The notes below the pieces were generated by a model. The model saw nothing but the letters and a program-made list of their open reading frames with translations. It made no database searches and had not been told where the DNA came from. The position numbers were made by a program, and so were the translations under genes. From Microbacterium sp. (GTDB lineage Bacteria > Actinomycetota > Actinomycetes > Actinomycetales > Microbacteriaceae), in assembly GCA_019510305.1 (NCBI GenBank), contig JAEKKN010000035.1, positions 1-54,604 on the forward strand: 54,604 nucleotides of DNA, in the 5' to 3' direction. This document shows, in pieces, positions 18,102-25,701 of the stretch; positions within the stretch are counted from its first letter, which is position 1, and each line of letters starts with the position of its first letter.

Positions 18102-18781
18102 CGGGTGGCTCCTGTCAGAGACGTCAAGCGGGTGAAGAGATCGGCGATGTCGGATGCTCCGCGCTCAGCGAGCGTGGGCCACAGCTCATGCGCGCCGACG
18201 CCGTCGAGAGAGACGATATGCGGCACGCCGAGTGCCACTGCGCCAGAGGCGATGCCGGCGCGGAGGCCGGTGGGAGAATCCTCGATCACGACAGTGTCGG
18301 AGATGTCGACACCGAGCAGGGCGGCGGCCTGGAGATAGGGCTCGGGATGGGGTTTCGAGTTCTTCACATCATCGCCGGCGACCACGATGTCGAAAGCCTC
18401 GAAGTCGATGAGATCGACGACTCCGAGGGCCATGCGCCGCAGCGACATGGTCACGAGGCCCGTGCGGATACCGGTGGCCCGCAGGTCATGCAACAGCTCC
18501 CGAGCGCCGGGGCGGAACGGCACGCCCTGCGTCCGCAGCGCCTCCTGGACGGCATCCGTCAAGCGCGAGATGATCGCCTCCGCGGCCATGTCCACTCCGG
18601 CGTTCTGCAGGATGATGGCGCTGTCGATCAGGCCGTTGCCGACAAGCTGCAGAGCGTCGTCGTGGGTCCAGCTGCCGCCGTAGGACTCGACCAGGGCCGT
18701 CTCGGCAGCCATCCAGTACGGCTCGGTGTCGACGAGTGTTCCATCCATGTCCCAGAGGACTGCGCCCGGCTGTCTGCTCAC
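18098..18781 (-). CDS. HAD-superfamily phosphatase (beta-phosphoglucomutase-like)
   Basis: A 227-residue HAD hydrolase with motif I DMDGTLVDTEP (nucleophile Asp), a helical cap (about 20-90), motif II VTMS, the Lys in KNSKPHPEPYLQAA and motif IV VIEDSPTGLRAG. Substrate is likely a sugar phosphate or other small phosphate ester. It is the first gene of the operon running to lnt. It starts at GTG 18781, 6 nt after a TAACAT box, so the whole operon may begin with a leaderless mRNA. Confidence 0.88.
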   Translation of the reverse strand: MSRQPGAVLWDMDGTLVDTEPYWMAAETALVESYGGSWTHDDALQLVGNGLIDSAIILQNAGVDMAAEAIISRLTDAVQEALRTQGVPFRPGARELLHDLRATGIRTGLVTMSLRRMALGVVDLIDFEAFDIVVAGDDVKNSKPHPEPYLQAAALLGVDISDTVVIEDSPTGLRAGIASGAVALGVPHIVSLDGVGAHELWPTLAERGASDIADLFTRLTSLTGATR

Positions 18782-18787
18782 TGAACC

Positions 18788-18793
18788 ATGTTA
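18788..18793 (-). promoter_or_regulatory. -10 box of the HAD-trmI-pafBC-tat-helY-lnt operon
   Basis: TAACAT with 6 nt before the GTG start at 18781, and no ribosome binding site. This is the most likely promoter for nine genes. Confidence 0.45.
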
Positions 18794-18826
18794 GCCGTGG
18801 CTGCACCGGCCCCCCTCGCCGCGGAC

Positions 18827-18832
18827 TAGCCT
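18827..18832 (+). promoter_or_regulatory. Putative -10 box for the PAC2 gene
   Basis: TAGCCT lies 39 nt before the PAC2 ATG, which has its own GAAGGGAG binding site. It is divergent from the HAD promoter within a 90-nt gap. Confidence 0.3.
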
Positions 18833-18871
18833 GGAGGGATACCCCGTCCACCGTCATGAAGGGAGCACACG

Positions 18872-19720
18872 ATGGATGTTCTCGGTTCCCGCATCATCAT
18901 CGCCGCCTTCGACGGCTGGAACGACGCAGGCGAAGCCGCGAGCGGAGCCATAGCGGCGCTGCGGTCGATGACCGACTACGACCTCGTGCACTCGATCGAC
19001 CCCGAGCTCTACTTCGACTACCAGTACACGCGCCCCGCCACGAAGATGGACGGCGAAGGGCGACGTCAGCTGACCTGGCCCGAGGCCGGTCTCTGGCGCC
19101 CGCGCGATCCGGCGACGGGTCCCGAGTTCTGGCTGCTCACGGGTGTCGAGCCCGCACGCACCTGGCAGTCCTTCGCCGCGGAGTTCATCGACGTCGCGCT
19201 TCGCGATGACGTCACGGGGCTCGTGACGCTCGGAGCGATGCTGTCGGATGTACCGCACACCCGGCCCATCTCGATCTTCGCGTCAAGTCAGAACGACGAC
19301 GTGCGCGAGGCGTACGGGCTGGAGCGATCGCTCTACGAGGGGCCGGTCGGCATCCTCAGCGTGTTCGAGCACTTCGCCGAGAACGCCGGCATCCCGACGG
19401 CCAGCCTGTGGGCCAGCGTGCCGCACTACGTCGCCTCGGCCACGCCTTCGCCCAAGGTCACCCTCGCCCTGCTGGACCGCCTCGAGGAGCTCACCGGGGT
19501 CGACGTGCCCCGCGACAATCTTCGCACCGAGGCCGCAGCCTGGGAGGCGTCGATCGACGCCGCCGCGGCTGACGACGAGGACATGGCCGAGTACATCCGC
19601 CAGCTGGAGCGCACCCGTGACACCTGGGACTCGCCCGAGGCGTCCGGCGATGCGATCGCGCAGGCGTTCGAACGCTACCTGAAGCGGCGCGGCGACGGGC
19701 CGGGCGACCTCAAGCGGTGA
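18872..19720 (+). CDS. PAC2-family protein
   Basis: A 282-residue member of the PAC2 (proteasome assembly chaperone 2-like) family. In actinobacteria these are widespread, proteasome-independent and of unknown biochemical role. Conserved features are the N-terminal [36 protein letters not shown] and [21 protein letters not shown] 18872 is supported by AAGGGAG. The last 11 nt overlap the end of the convergent uppP gene. Confidence 0.9.
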   Translation: MDVLGSRIIIAAFDGWNDAGEAASGAIAALRSMTDYDLVHSIDPELYFDYQYTRPATKMDGEGRRQLTWPEAGLWRPRDPATGPEFWLLTGVEPARTWQSFAAEFIDVALRDDVTGLVTLGAMLSDVPHTRPISIFASSQNDDVREAYGLERSLYEGPVGILSVFEHFAENAGIPTASLWASVPHYVASATPSPKVTLALLDRLEELTGVDVPRDNLRTEAAAWEASIDAAAADDEDMAEYIRQLERTRDTWDSPEASGDAIAQAFERYLKRRGDGPGDLKR

Positions 19721-20537
19721 GGACCCCGGTGCCGAGCAGCACCAGCAGCGCGGTTCCGAGCAGCACGCGGTAGATCACGAACGGCAGGAAGCTGCGCTTC
19801 GAGATCCAGTTCATGAAGAACGCGATGACACCCAGAGCGACGACGAAGGCGATGCCGGTCGCCGCCAGCGTCTCGCCGAAGGAGAAGTGCTGGTTCGGTG
19901 CGTCCCAGCTCTTGTACACCTGGTAGAAGCCGCTGCCGAAGACGGCCGGGATCGCGAGAAGGAAGGCGTACCGTGCTGCGGCGGCGCGCTCGTAGCCGAG
20001 GAACAGCCCCATCGTGATGGTGCCGCCGGAGCGCGAGACCCCGGGGATCAGAGCAAGCGCCTGGGCCAGACCGTAGCCGATGCCGTGCGGGTAGGTCAGA
20101 TCGTCGAGAGTGCGGCGCTTGGCGCCGACGTGATCGGCGATCCCGAGCAGGATGCCGAACACGATGAGCATGATCGCCACGATCCAGAGCGACCGCAGCA
20201 CGCTCTCGATCTGGTCCTGGAAGAGCAGACCGAGGACGACGATCGGGATGCTGCCGATGATGATCATCCAGCCCATCCGAGCATCGGGATCGTTGCGGGG
20301 CACCTTGCCGGTGAGGGATCGGAACCAGTGCGAGATGATCCGCACGATGTCGCGCCAGAAGAACACGACGACCGCGGCTTCCGTCCCGATCTGCGTGATC
20401 GCGGTGAATGCGGCGCCCGGGTCTTCTCCGGAGGGCAGGAAGCTGCCCACGATACGCAGATGCGCGCTGGAGGAGATGGGCAGGAACTCGGTGAGTCCCT
20501 GGACGATGCCGAGGAGGAGGGCTTCGAGCAGGTTCAT
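19710..20537 (-). CDS. uppP: Undecaprenyl-diphosphatase (UppP/BacA)
   Basis: A 275-residue polytopic membrane phosphatase that recycles undecaprenyl diphosphate for cell-wall synthesis. Signature 1 is [19 protein letters not shown] near the N-terminus, with catalytic Glu and His, and signature 2 is [10 protein letters not shown] in the middle. About eight membrane helices are apparent. Family members can give bacitracin tolerance. Standard length. Confidence 0.95.
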   Translation of the reverse strand: MNLLEALLLGIVQGLTEFLPISSSAHLRIVGSFLPSGEDPGAAFTAITQIGTEAAVVVFFWRDIVRIISHWFRSLTGKVPRNDPDARMGWMIIIGSIPIVVLGLLFQDQIESVLRSLWIVAIMLIVFGILLGIADHVGAKRRTLDDLTYPHGIGYGLAQALALIPGVSRSGGTITMGLFLGYERAAAARYAFLLAIPAVFGSGFYQVYKSWDAPNQHFSFGETLAATGIAFVVALGVIAFFMNWISKRSFLPFVIYRVLLGTALLVLLGTGVLTA

Positions 20538-20579
20538 ACGGGGCCTTCTGTGCGGGCTGCGCCGGCGGGAGTCGGGCGC

Positions 20580-21875
20580 TCAGTACGAGCGCAGCAGATC
20601 GGCCAGCACCTGCTGACCGAAGACAAGCGAGTCTACGGGTACTCTCTCGTCGACGCCGTGGAACATGCCCGTGAAATCGAGATCGGCCGGCAGCCGCAAC
20701 GGTGCGAAGCCGTAGCCGGTGATGCCGAGGTAGGCGAGCGCCTTGTTGTCGGTTCCGGCGCCGAGGAGGTACGGGATCACCGGTACGCCAGGGTCGTGCG
20801 CACCGAGGGTCGCGACCATGGCATCGACCAGTCCGCCTTCGAACGGCGTCTCCATCCCGATGTCCTGCACGACGATCTCGATGGCGATGTCGTCGCCGAC
20901 GATGCGCTGCAACTCGGCGAGGACGTCGTCCTCGGTGCCCGGGATCACGCGCACGTCGATGAGGGCCTCGGCGCGCTCGGGGATCACGTTGTGCTTGTAC
21001 CCCGCGCTCAGGACCGTCGGGTTCGTCGTGGTGCGGAACGTGGAGCGCAGGAAGGCTTCGGCAGGTCCGGCTGCGGAGGCGAGGGCATCGGGGTCGTCCG
21101 TCGAGCGGCCGGTGAGCTCGCTGAGTCCTTCGAGCAGGGCCCTCGTGGTGTCGGTGAGCTGGATGGGCCAGCGGGTGCGGCCGATCGCGGCGACGGCTTC
21201 GGCGAGCTTGGTCACCGCGTTGTCGTCGTGTAGGCGGCTGCCGTGACCGGCCCGTCCCTTGGCGACGAGACGGATCCAGATCATCGCCTTCTCGCCGACC
21301 TGAAGCAGGTATGCGCGCCGGTCGTCGACCGTGATCGAGTATCCGCCTACCTCGCTGATCGCCTCGGTCGCACCGGCGAACCACTCCGGTTTGTTCTGGA
21401 CGACGAGCGCGGAGCCCTCGACGCCGCCGTTCTCTTCGTCGGCGAAGAACGTGATGATCAGGTCGCGCTGGGGCTGCTCCCCCGAGCGGATGATGTCGGC
21501 GACGGCCGTGAGGATCATCGCGTTCATGTTCTTCATGTCGACGGCTCCGCGGCCCCACAACATCCCGTCCTGAACGATGCCGGCGAACGGGTCGACGCTC
21601 CAGTCCTCTGCGACCGCAGGGACGACGTCGAGATGGCCGTGCACCACCAGTGCCGGCTTGCTGCTGTCGCGCCCCGCCACGCGGGCCATCACATTCGTGC
21701 GGCGCGGGATGGGCTCGTAGTACTCGACCTCGAGGCCGAGCTCTTCGAGATACCGGCCGACGTACTCCGCCGCCTCGCGTTCACCCTTGGCGTTGCCGCC
21801 GCCGTAGTTGGAGGTGTCGATGCGGATCAGCTCGCCGGCGATGCGGACGACCTCGGGGAGCGGCTGAGCAGTCAT
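20580..21875 (-). CDS. M20-family metallopeptidase/deacylase
   Basis: A 431-residue zinc hydrolase of the M20 group (ArgE/DapE/carboxypeptidase-like). Metal and catalytic motifs are present: LVVHGHLDVVPA (His, catalytic Asp), WGRGAVDMKN (bridging Asp) and FFADEENGG (catalytic Glu), with a dimerisation domain in between (about 190-320). It may remove a peptide or acyl group; the substrate is not clear. TAGCCT stands 6 nt before the ATG, so it is probably leaderless, although GGAG is also present in that gap. Confidence 0.9.
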   Translation of the reverse strand: MTAQPLPEVVRIAGELIRIDTSNYGGGNAKGEREAAEYVGRYLEELGLEVEYYEPIPRRTNVMARVAGRDSSKPALVVHGHLDVVPAVAEDWSVDPFAGIVQDGMLWGRGAVDMKNMNAMILTAVADIIRSGEQPQRDLIITFFADEENGGVEGSALVVQNKPEWFAGATEAISEVGGYSITVDDRRAYLLQVGEKAMIWIRLVAKGRAGHGSRLHDDNAVTKLAEAVAAIGRTRWPIQLTDTTRALLEGLSELTGRSTDDPDALASAAGPAEAFLRSTFRTTTNPTVLSAGYKHNVIPERAEALIDVRVIPGTEDDVLAELQRIVGDDIAIEIVVQDIGMETPFEGGLVDAMVATLGAHDPGVPVIPYLLGAGTDNKALAYLGITGYGFAPLRLPADLDFTGMFHGVDERVPVDSLVFGQQVLADLLRSY

Positions 21876-21881
21876 GGCTCC

Positions 21882-21887
21882 AGGCTA
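21882..21887 (-). promoter_or_regulatory. -10 box for M20 peptidase gene
   Basis: TAGCCT with 6 nt before ATG 21875. It fits the leaderless pattern seen elsewhere in the window. Confidence 0.4.
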
Positions 21888-21948
21888 TCGAACCCGGGTG
21901 GCGCGCCCGGGAGTCAGGGTCGGTTTCAGAGAGCCCCCGCGCTCGTGC

Positions 21949-21954
21949 TAATGT
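21949..21954 (+). promoter_or_regulatory. Putative -10 box of tRNA-Leu
   Basis: TAATGT, 33 nt upstream of the mature tRNA. A weak -35-like TTTCAG lies further upstream with long (~19 nt) spacing. Confidence 0.35.
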
Positions 21955-21987
21955 AAATCTTCGTTCGGCAACGAACATCCAACACCT

Positions 21988-22070
21988 GCGCGGGTGGCGG
22001 AATGGTAGACGCGCTAGCTTGAGGTGCTAGTGCCCGATAGGGCGTGGGGGTTCAAGTCCCCCTCCGCGCA
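21988..22070 (+). tRNA. tRNA-Leu (anticodon GAG)
   Basis: An 83-nt class II tRNA. The acceptor GCGCGGG pairs with TCCGCGC and the discriminator is A. The anticodon stem CTAGC/GCTAG encloses the loop TTGAGGT, giving anticodon GAG, which reads CUC and CUU Leu codons. The long variable arm (TGCCCGATAGGGCG) is typical of tRNA-Leu. The T-arm GGGGG-TTCAAGT-CCCCC is perfect. CCA is not encoded. Confidence 0.96.
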
Positions 22071-22076
22071 CAAGAC

Positions 22077-22116
22077 GAAGAAGAGCCCCGATCCGGACGG
22101 ATCGGGGCTCTTCTTC
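22077..22116 (+). terminator. Strong hairpin terminator after tRNA-Leu
   Basis: A perfect 18-bp inverted repeat (22077-22094 with 22099-22116) with a GGAC loop and a T-rich edge (CTTCTTCTTT). It follows the tRNA directly and could also stop the minus-strand diguanylate cyclase transcript ending at 22155. Confidence 0.88.
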
Positions 22117-22154
22117 TTTGTGATGGCCGTGCAGCGGAACGACTGCGCTCCCGC

Positions 22155-23546
22155 CTATCGATGCAGCCAGGTCCGCGATCGCACGCCGCCGCTGAGCAGT
22201 CGTTTGGCGGTGTACATCTCCTCGTCCGCCGCGGAGATCAGCTCGTCTGCGCTGGGCCGAGGATCGTCGGCGCCCGTCCACGAGATCACGCCCACGCTGG
22301 CGGACAGCGGCATCCCCTCCGCAGCCCCCGCCAAGGGCGCGGACACGGCGTCTCGCACACGACCGGCGAGCCCGCTGGCGTCGTCGCGGTCCACATGATC
22401 CACCACGATCACGAACTCGTCTCCGCCCAGGCGCCCGATCGCGTCACCCGAGCGGCAGACGCGCACCAGACGCTCCGCGACGGTGCGGAGCACCTCGTCG
22501 CCGGCACTGTGGCCACGCAGGTCGTTGATCGCCTTGAAGCCGTCGAGATCGAGGAAGATCACGGCAGAGCTCCGCTCCGAGAGATCCGCGGTGGTCAGCA
22601 GCTCGGTCAGGCGGGCGGACAACCCCGCTCGGTTGAAGAGACCCGTGAGGCCGTCGTGAGACGCGTCGTGGCGAAGCCGGTCCTGCAGGCGCAGATGTTC
22701 CACGACGCGTTCGGCTTGGCGCGCGAGGGCGACCAGCGTTCCCGCCTCATCCGGACCGAGTGTGCGCGGCCGACGGAACCAGCAGCAGATCTCGCCGATC
22801 ACCCGTCCGTCCTGCCGCACGACGGGCGTCAGGATCAGGGATTCCACCCCGGCTCGGTTCAGGGCGTGAGCTGAACCCGGCAAGGTTCGCACGATGTCGT
22901 CGGGATCGTGGCAGATCACCTGATCGGAGCCAGCCCTCAAGCCCTCGTCCTGGTCGACGCCGAAGGGAGGGTCACCCCACGTCGAGACGCCCCCACCGTG
23001 GTCTGCAAGTCGCACCACGGTCCACGCCGATTGCGTCGCCTGTCCTGCAGCATCGATGAGAACGCGGCCGAGATCCTCGAGACCGCGGGCCACGGCGAGC
23101 CGCCCTGTCGCATCCTGCAGCAGGGCGAGTTCACGGTGCGCGGCATCAGCCGTGCGACGAGTCTCCACAAGCTCACGTTCGAACGCAGACCGCCCGATCG
23201 CGTCCATGGCGACGATCACTATGCGCGCACTTCCGGCGTCATCGACCCGCCGATCGGCATTCACGAGGAGCGGATGACGACTCCCATCCGGGCGCCGTAT
23301 CTCGAGGACGAGTTCACGCACGCGGCCCTTCTCCACCAAGCGGGGCACCACCTGGGTCTCGTAGAGCATGCGTGCCGCCGGCGGCATCCACTCGGTGAGA
23401 TTCCGGCCGACGAGCGAGTCCTCCCCCGCGCCCAGCCAGTCGAGCGTCTTGCGATTGTGGACGAGCACGACGCCCGTCATGTCGACGGCGAGGATCGCGG
23501 CCGGGGCTGCGTCGACGAGATCCGCGGCCGACTCGCCACCGGTCAC
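22155..23546 (-). CDS. PAS-GAF-GGDEF diguanylate cyclase
   Basis: A 463-residue soluble signalling protein. An N-terminal PAS domain (about 5-115, AAPAAILAVDMTGVVLVHNR) is followed by a short coiled coil (about 120-145), a GAF-like domain (about 147-285) and a GGDEF domain (about 298-455). The active site GGDEF (374-378) is intact and the inhibitory RxxD I-site is RSGD (365-368), five residues upstream, so active, product-inhibited c-di-GMP synthesis is expected. No EAL domain is present. It starts at GTG 23546, overlapping the RsbQ-like stop (GTGA), so the two are translationally coupled. The pairing suggests the hydrolase feeds a signal to the PAS domain, as RsbQ does for RsbP (inference). 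Confidence 0.92.
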   Translation of the reverse strand: MTGGESAADLVDAAPAAILAVDMTGVVLVHNRKTLDWLGAGEDSLVGRNLTEWMPPAARMLYETQVVPRLVEKGRVRELVLEIRRPDGSRHPLLVNADRRVDDAGSARIVIVAMDAIGRSAFERELVETRRTADAAHRELALLQDATGRLAVARGLEDLGRVLIDAAGQATQSAWTVVRLADHGGGVSTWGDPPFGVDQDEGLRAGSDQVICHDPDDIVRTLPGSAHALNRAGVESLILTPVVRQDGRVIGEICCWFRRPRTLGPDEAGTLVALARQAERVVEHLRLQDRLRHDASHDGLTGLFNRAGLSARLTELLTTADLSERSSAVIFLDLDGFKAINDLRGHSAGDEVLRTVAERLVRVCRSGDAIGRLGGDEFVIVVDHVDRDDASGLAGRVRDAVSAPLAGAAEGMPLSASVGVISWTGADDPRPSADELISAADEEMYTAKRLLSGGVRSRTWLHR

Positions 23547-24325
23547 AGGGCGTTCCTGATGACCTCGGTGACCAGAGCAGGCTCTGTAAGCAGAACGAAA
23601 TGCCCCGCGCTGTCGAGCTGCACGAGGTCGTTCGAAGGGATGCGGGTGCGCAGGTACTCCCCGATGTGGGGCGGGCAGATGATGTCGCCCCGAGACTGGA
23701 CGATCGTGCAGTGCACAGGGATCTCGTCCAGCCGACGCCGCACATCGCTGAAGAAGACGACGCGGGCGAAATGCACGGCCACGCGCTGAGCCGTTGTCGC
23801 GAAGAGCGTACGCACCCTGTCGACGACTTCAGGACGATCGTCGCGGGCGGTGACCGCCGGAGCGAGCGACGAAGCCCAGCTCGGCTGGTTCGTCTCGATC
23901 GCGGCTAGCAGGCCGAGCACGTCATCTCGGCTGAAGCCGCCGACGTAGGCCTCGTCGTCCACGTACCTCGGCGACGGGCAGACCATCACGATCTCGCGGA
24001 ACAGCTCAGGACGACGGATGGACGCCAGGGCCCCGATCATCCCGCTGATCGAGTGGGCGACGAGCACCGCGCTCTCGGCCGCGACGGCATCGAGGACCTC
24101 GATCAGATCGTCGGCGTAGCCCTCGAGCGCATCGTAGCGGCGCTCGTCATAGGAGCCGAGGTCAGAGGCGCCCGACCCCACGTAGTCGAACAGCACGACA
24201 CGATGGTCCGCTGCGAACGTCTCGGCGATCGGCCGCCAGATGGACTGATCGGTGCCGTATCCGTGAGCGAAGACGATGACATCCGCGTCGACCGGCCCCA
24301 GGATCGTCACGGCGTTGCGCCGCAT
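23543..24325 (-). CDS. RsbQ-like alpha/beta hydrolase (signalling type)
   Basis: A ~260-residue alpha/beta hydrolase with close resemblance to Bacillus subtilis RsbQ, the relative of plant KAI2/D14 receptors: FAHGYGTDQSIWRPIA, HRVVLFDYVGSGASDL and ASIRRPELFREIVMV are near-copies of RsbQ segments. The triad is Ser92 (AHSISG; RsbQ has GHS, here Gly is Ala), Asp214 (SRGDIICPP) and His242 (SAGHF). In B. subtilis RsbQ activates the PAS phosphatase RsbP on energy stress; here the coupled partner is a PAS-GGDEF protein. ATG 24325 (GAGGAG 3 nt upstream) matches RsbQ length best; GTG 24376 or 24403 are alternatives, and a TAGTCT box lies at 24408-24413. Confidence 0.88.
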   Translation of the reverse strand: MRRNAVTILGPVDADVIVFAHGYGTDQSIWRPIAETFAADHRVVLFDYVGSGASDLGSYDERRYDALEGYADDLIEVLDAVAAESAVLVAHSISGMIGALASIRRPELFREIVMVCPSPRYVDDEAYVGGFSRDDVLGLLAAIETNQPSWASSLAPAVTARDDRPEVVDRVRTLFATTAQRVAVHFARVVFFSDVRRRLDEIPVHCTIVQSRGDIICPPHIGEYLRTRIPSNDLVQLDSAGHFVLLTEPALVTEVIRNAL

Positions 24326-24407
24326 GATCTCCTCGACTGATGGCTCTCCTGGTCGATCCGCGAGTACGTCCGTCACGGCATCCGCCCTCTCATCTGCTGT
24401 CACGCTG

Positions 24408-24413
24408 AGACTA
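24408..24413 (-). promoter_or_regulatory. Putative -10 box of the RsbQ-GGDEF operon
   Basis: TAGTCT on the minus strand in the 56-133 nt gap (depending on start) between the VIT gene end and the hydrolase start. It would allow the two signalling genes to be transcribed apart from the VIT gene. Confidence 0.35.
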
Positions 24414-24458
24414 CGGCACAGAAACGCCCGGGAGAGCCGTTCGCCACGATGGGCGCCG

Positions 24459-25556
24459 CTAGGCCGCGCCGACGCCGAACACCAGCCCGAGCACGTACGT
24501 GATCGCCGCCGCCCCGAACCCGATCGCCAGCTGGCGCAGAGCCCGGCGCAGCGGCGGGCCACCGGAGAGGATCCCGACCATCGCCCCTGTCGAAAGCAGG
24601 GCTACGCCGACGAGGATCAAGGCCACGATAACCGCCGTGGTCCCCTGCAGCCCGAAGAGCCAGGGCAACACCGGCACGATCGCCCCCGAGGCGAACAGCA
24701 GGAAGCTCGAGATCGCCGCGGTCCAGTCGCTGCCCACGATCTCGTGGTCGTCGGCTCCGTGGGTGCGCACGGGACCCGTCGTCGCGTACTGCGCCCCTGC
24801 TCGCGCGGCCGTCACGATCTTGCGGGCTCGGCTGAGCGACTCCGCCTCGTCCATGCCGCGGGCCCGGTAGACGAGGGCCAGCTCGTTCTCGTCGATGTCC
24901 AGATCCGCCGCGGACGCGGCGGCATCGTCGTTCGCCTCGGTGGACGCCAGGAGCTCACGCTGCGACCGCACGGAGACGAACTCCCCTGCTCCCATCGACA
25001 GCGCGCCGGCGAGGAGGCCCGCGATACCGCTGAACAGCACGAAGCCGCTGCTGACGCCGGTCGCGCCGATGCCGAGCACGAGCGCGAGATTGCTGACGAG
25101 GCCGTCGTTCGCTCCGAAGACGGCCGCCCGGAACGAACCCGACAGACGCCGCCGTCCGCGTGCGGCGAGCCCTCGCACGACCTCGTAGTGCACCTTCTCG
25201 TCCGCCCGCATGGCCGGCGAGGCCCAGGCCTCGGTGTCGTACGGAGAACGAGCCTCAGCGCTCTGCGCGAGCGCGAGCACGAAGATCGACCCGAACTTCC
25301 CGGCCATCCACCCGAGCATGCGCGAGCGAAGGCCGGCCCGAGGCAGACGGGCGGGCTCCGCGCCAAGGAGATCGAGCCAGTGCTGCTCGTGACGGCGCTC
25401 GGCCTCGGCGAGGTTGAGAAGGATCTCGCGTTCCTCGCCGTCCCGACGGGCGGCGAGGCGCTGGTAGACGGTGCCCTCGGCGCGCTCCTCGACGAGATAG
25501 CGCGCCCAGCGGCGACGATCGGCGGCGGTGGGCTCTGCGGCAGCGGGCGCTGTCAT
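24459..25556 (-). CDS. VIT1/CCC1-type metal transporter with N-terminal ferritin-like domain
   Basis: A 365-residue protein. The N-terminal ~130 residues resemble an erythrin/ferritin-like four-helix domain (EERAEGTVYQRLAARRDGEEREILLNLAEAERRHEQHW, with Glu and ExxH-type metal ligands). The C-terminal ~230 residues are a VIT1/CCC1 transporter with five hydrophobic segments (FRAAVFGANDGLVSNLALVLG, GALSMGAGEFVSVRSQRELL). Such fusions (MbfA-like) are thought to export iron or manganese. A good GGAG site precedes ATG 25556. It lies upstream of the RsbQ-like gene on the same strand. Confidence 0.9.
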   Translation of the reverse strand: MTAPAAAEPTAADRRRWARYLVEERAEGTVYQRLAARRDGEEREILLNLAEAERRHEQHWLDLLGAEPARLPRAGLRSRMLGWMAGKFGSIFVLALAQSAEARSPYDTEAWASPAMRADEKVHYEVVRGLAARGRRRLSGSFRAAVFGANDGLVSNLALVLGIGATGVSSGFVLFSGIAGLLAGALSMGAGEFVSVRSQRELLASTEANDDAAASAADLDIDENELALVYRARGMDEAESLSRARKIVTAARAGAQYATTGPVRTHGADDHEIVGSDWTAAISSFLLFASGAIVPVLPWLFGLQGTTAVIVALILVGVALLSTGAMVGILSGGPPLRRALRQLAIGFGAAAITYVLGLVFGVGAA

Positions 25557-25701
25557 GCTCTCCTCCAGGATTCGGGCAACCGTTCAACGCTATCCGGGCG
25601 GATGCCGGGTCGCCGAGTCCGGACGAGGATTGCCAGGTTTTCGGGAATCCGAACCCGTCGGCGCGATCGAGCGCCCGGCCGTCAGGGAGCAGGACTTGTG
25701 G

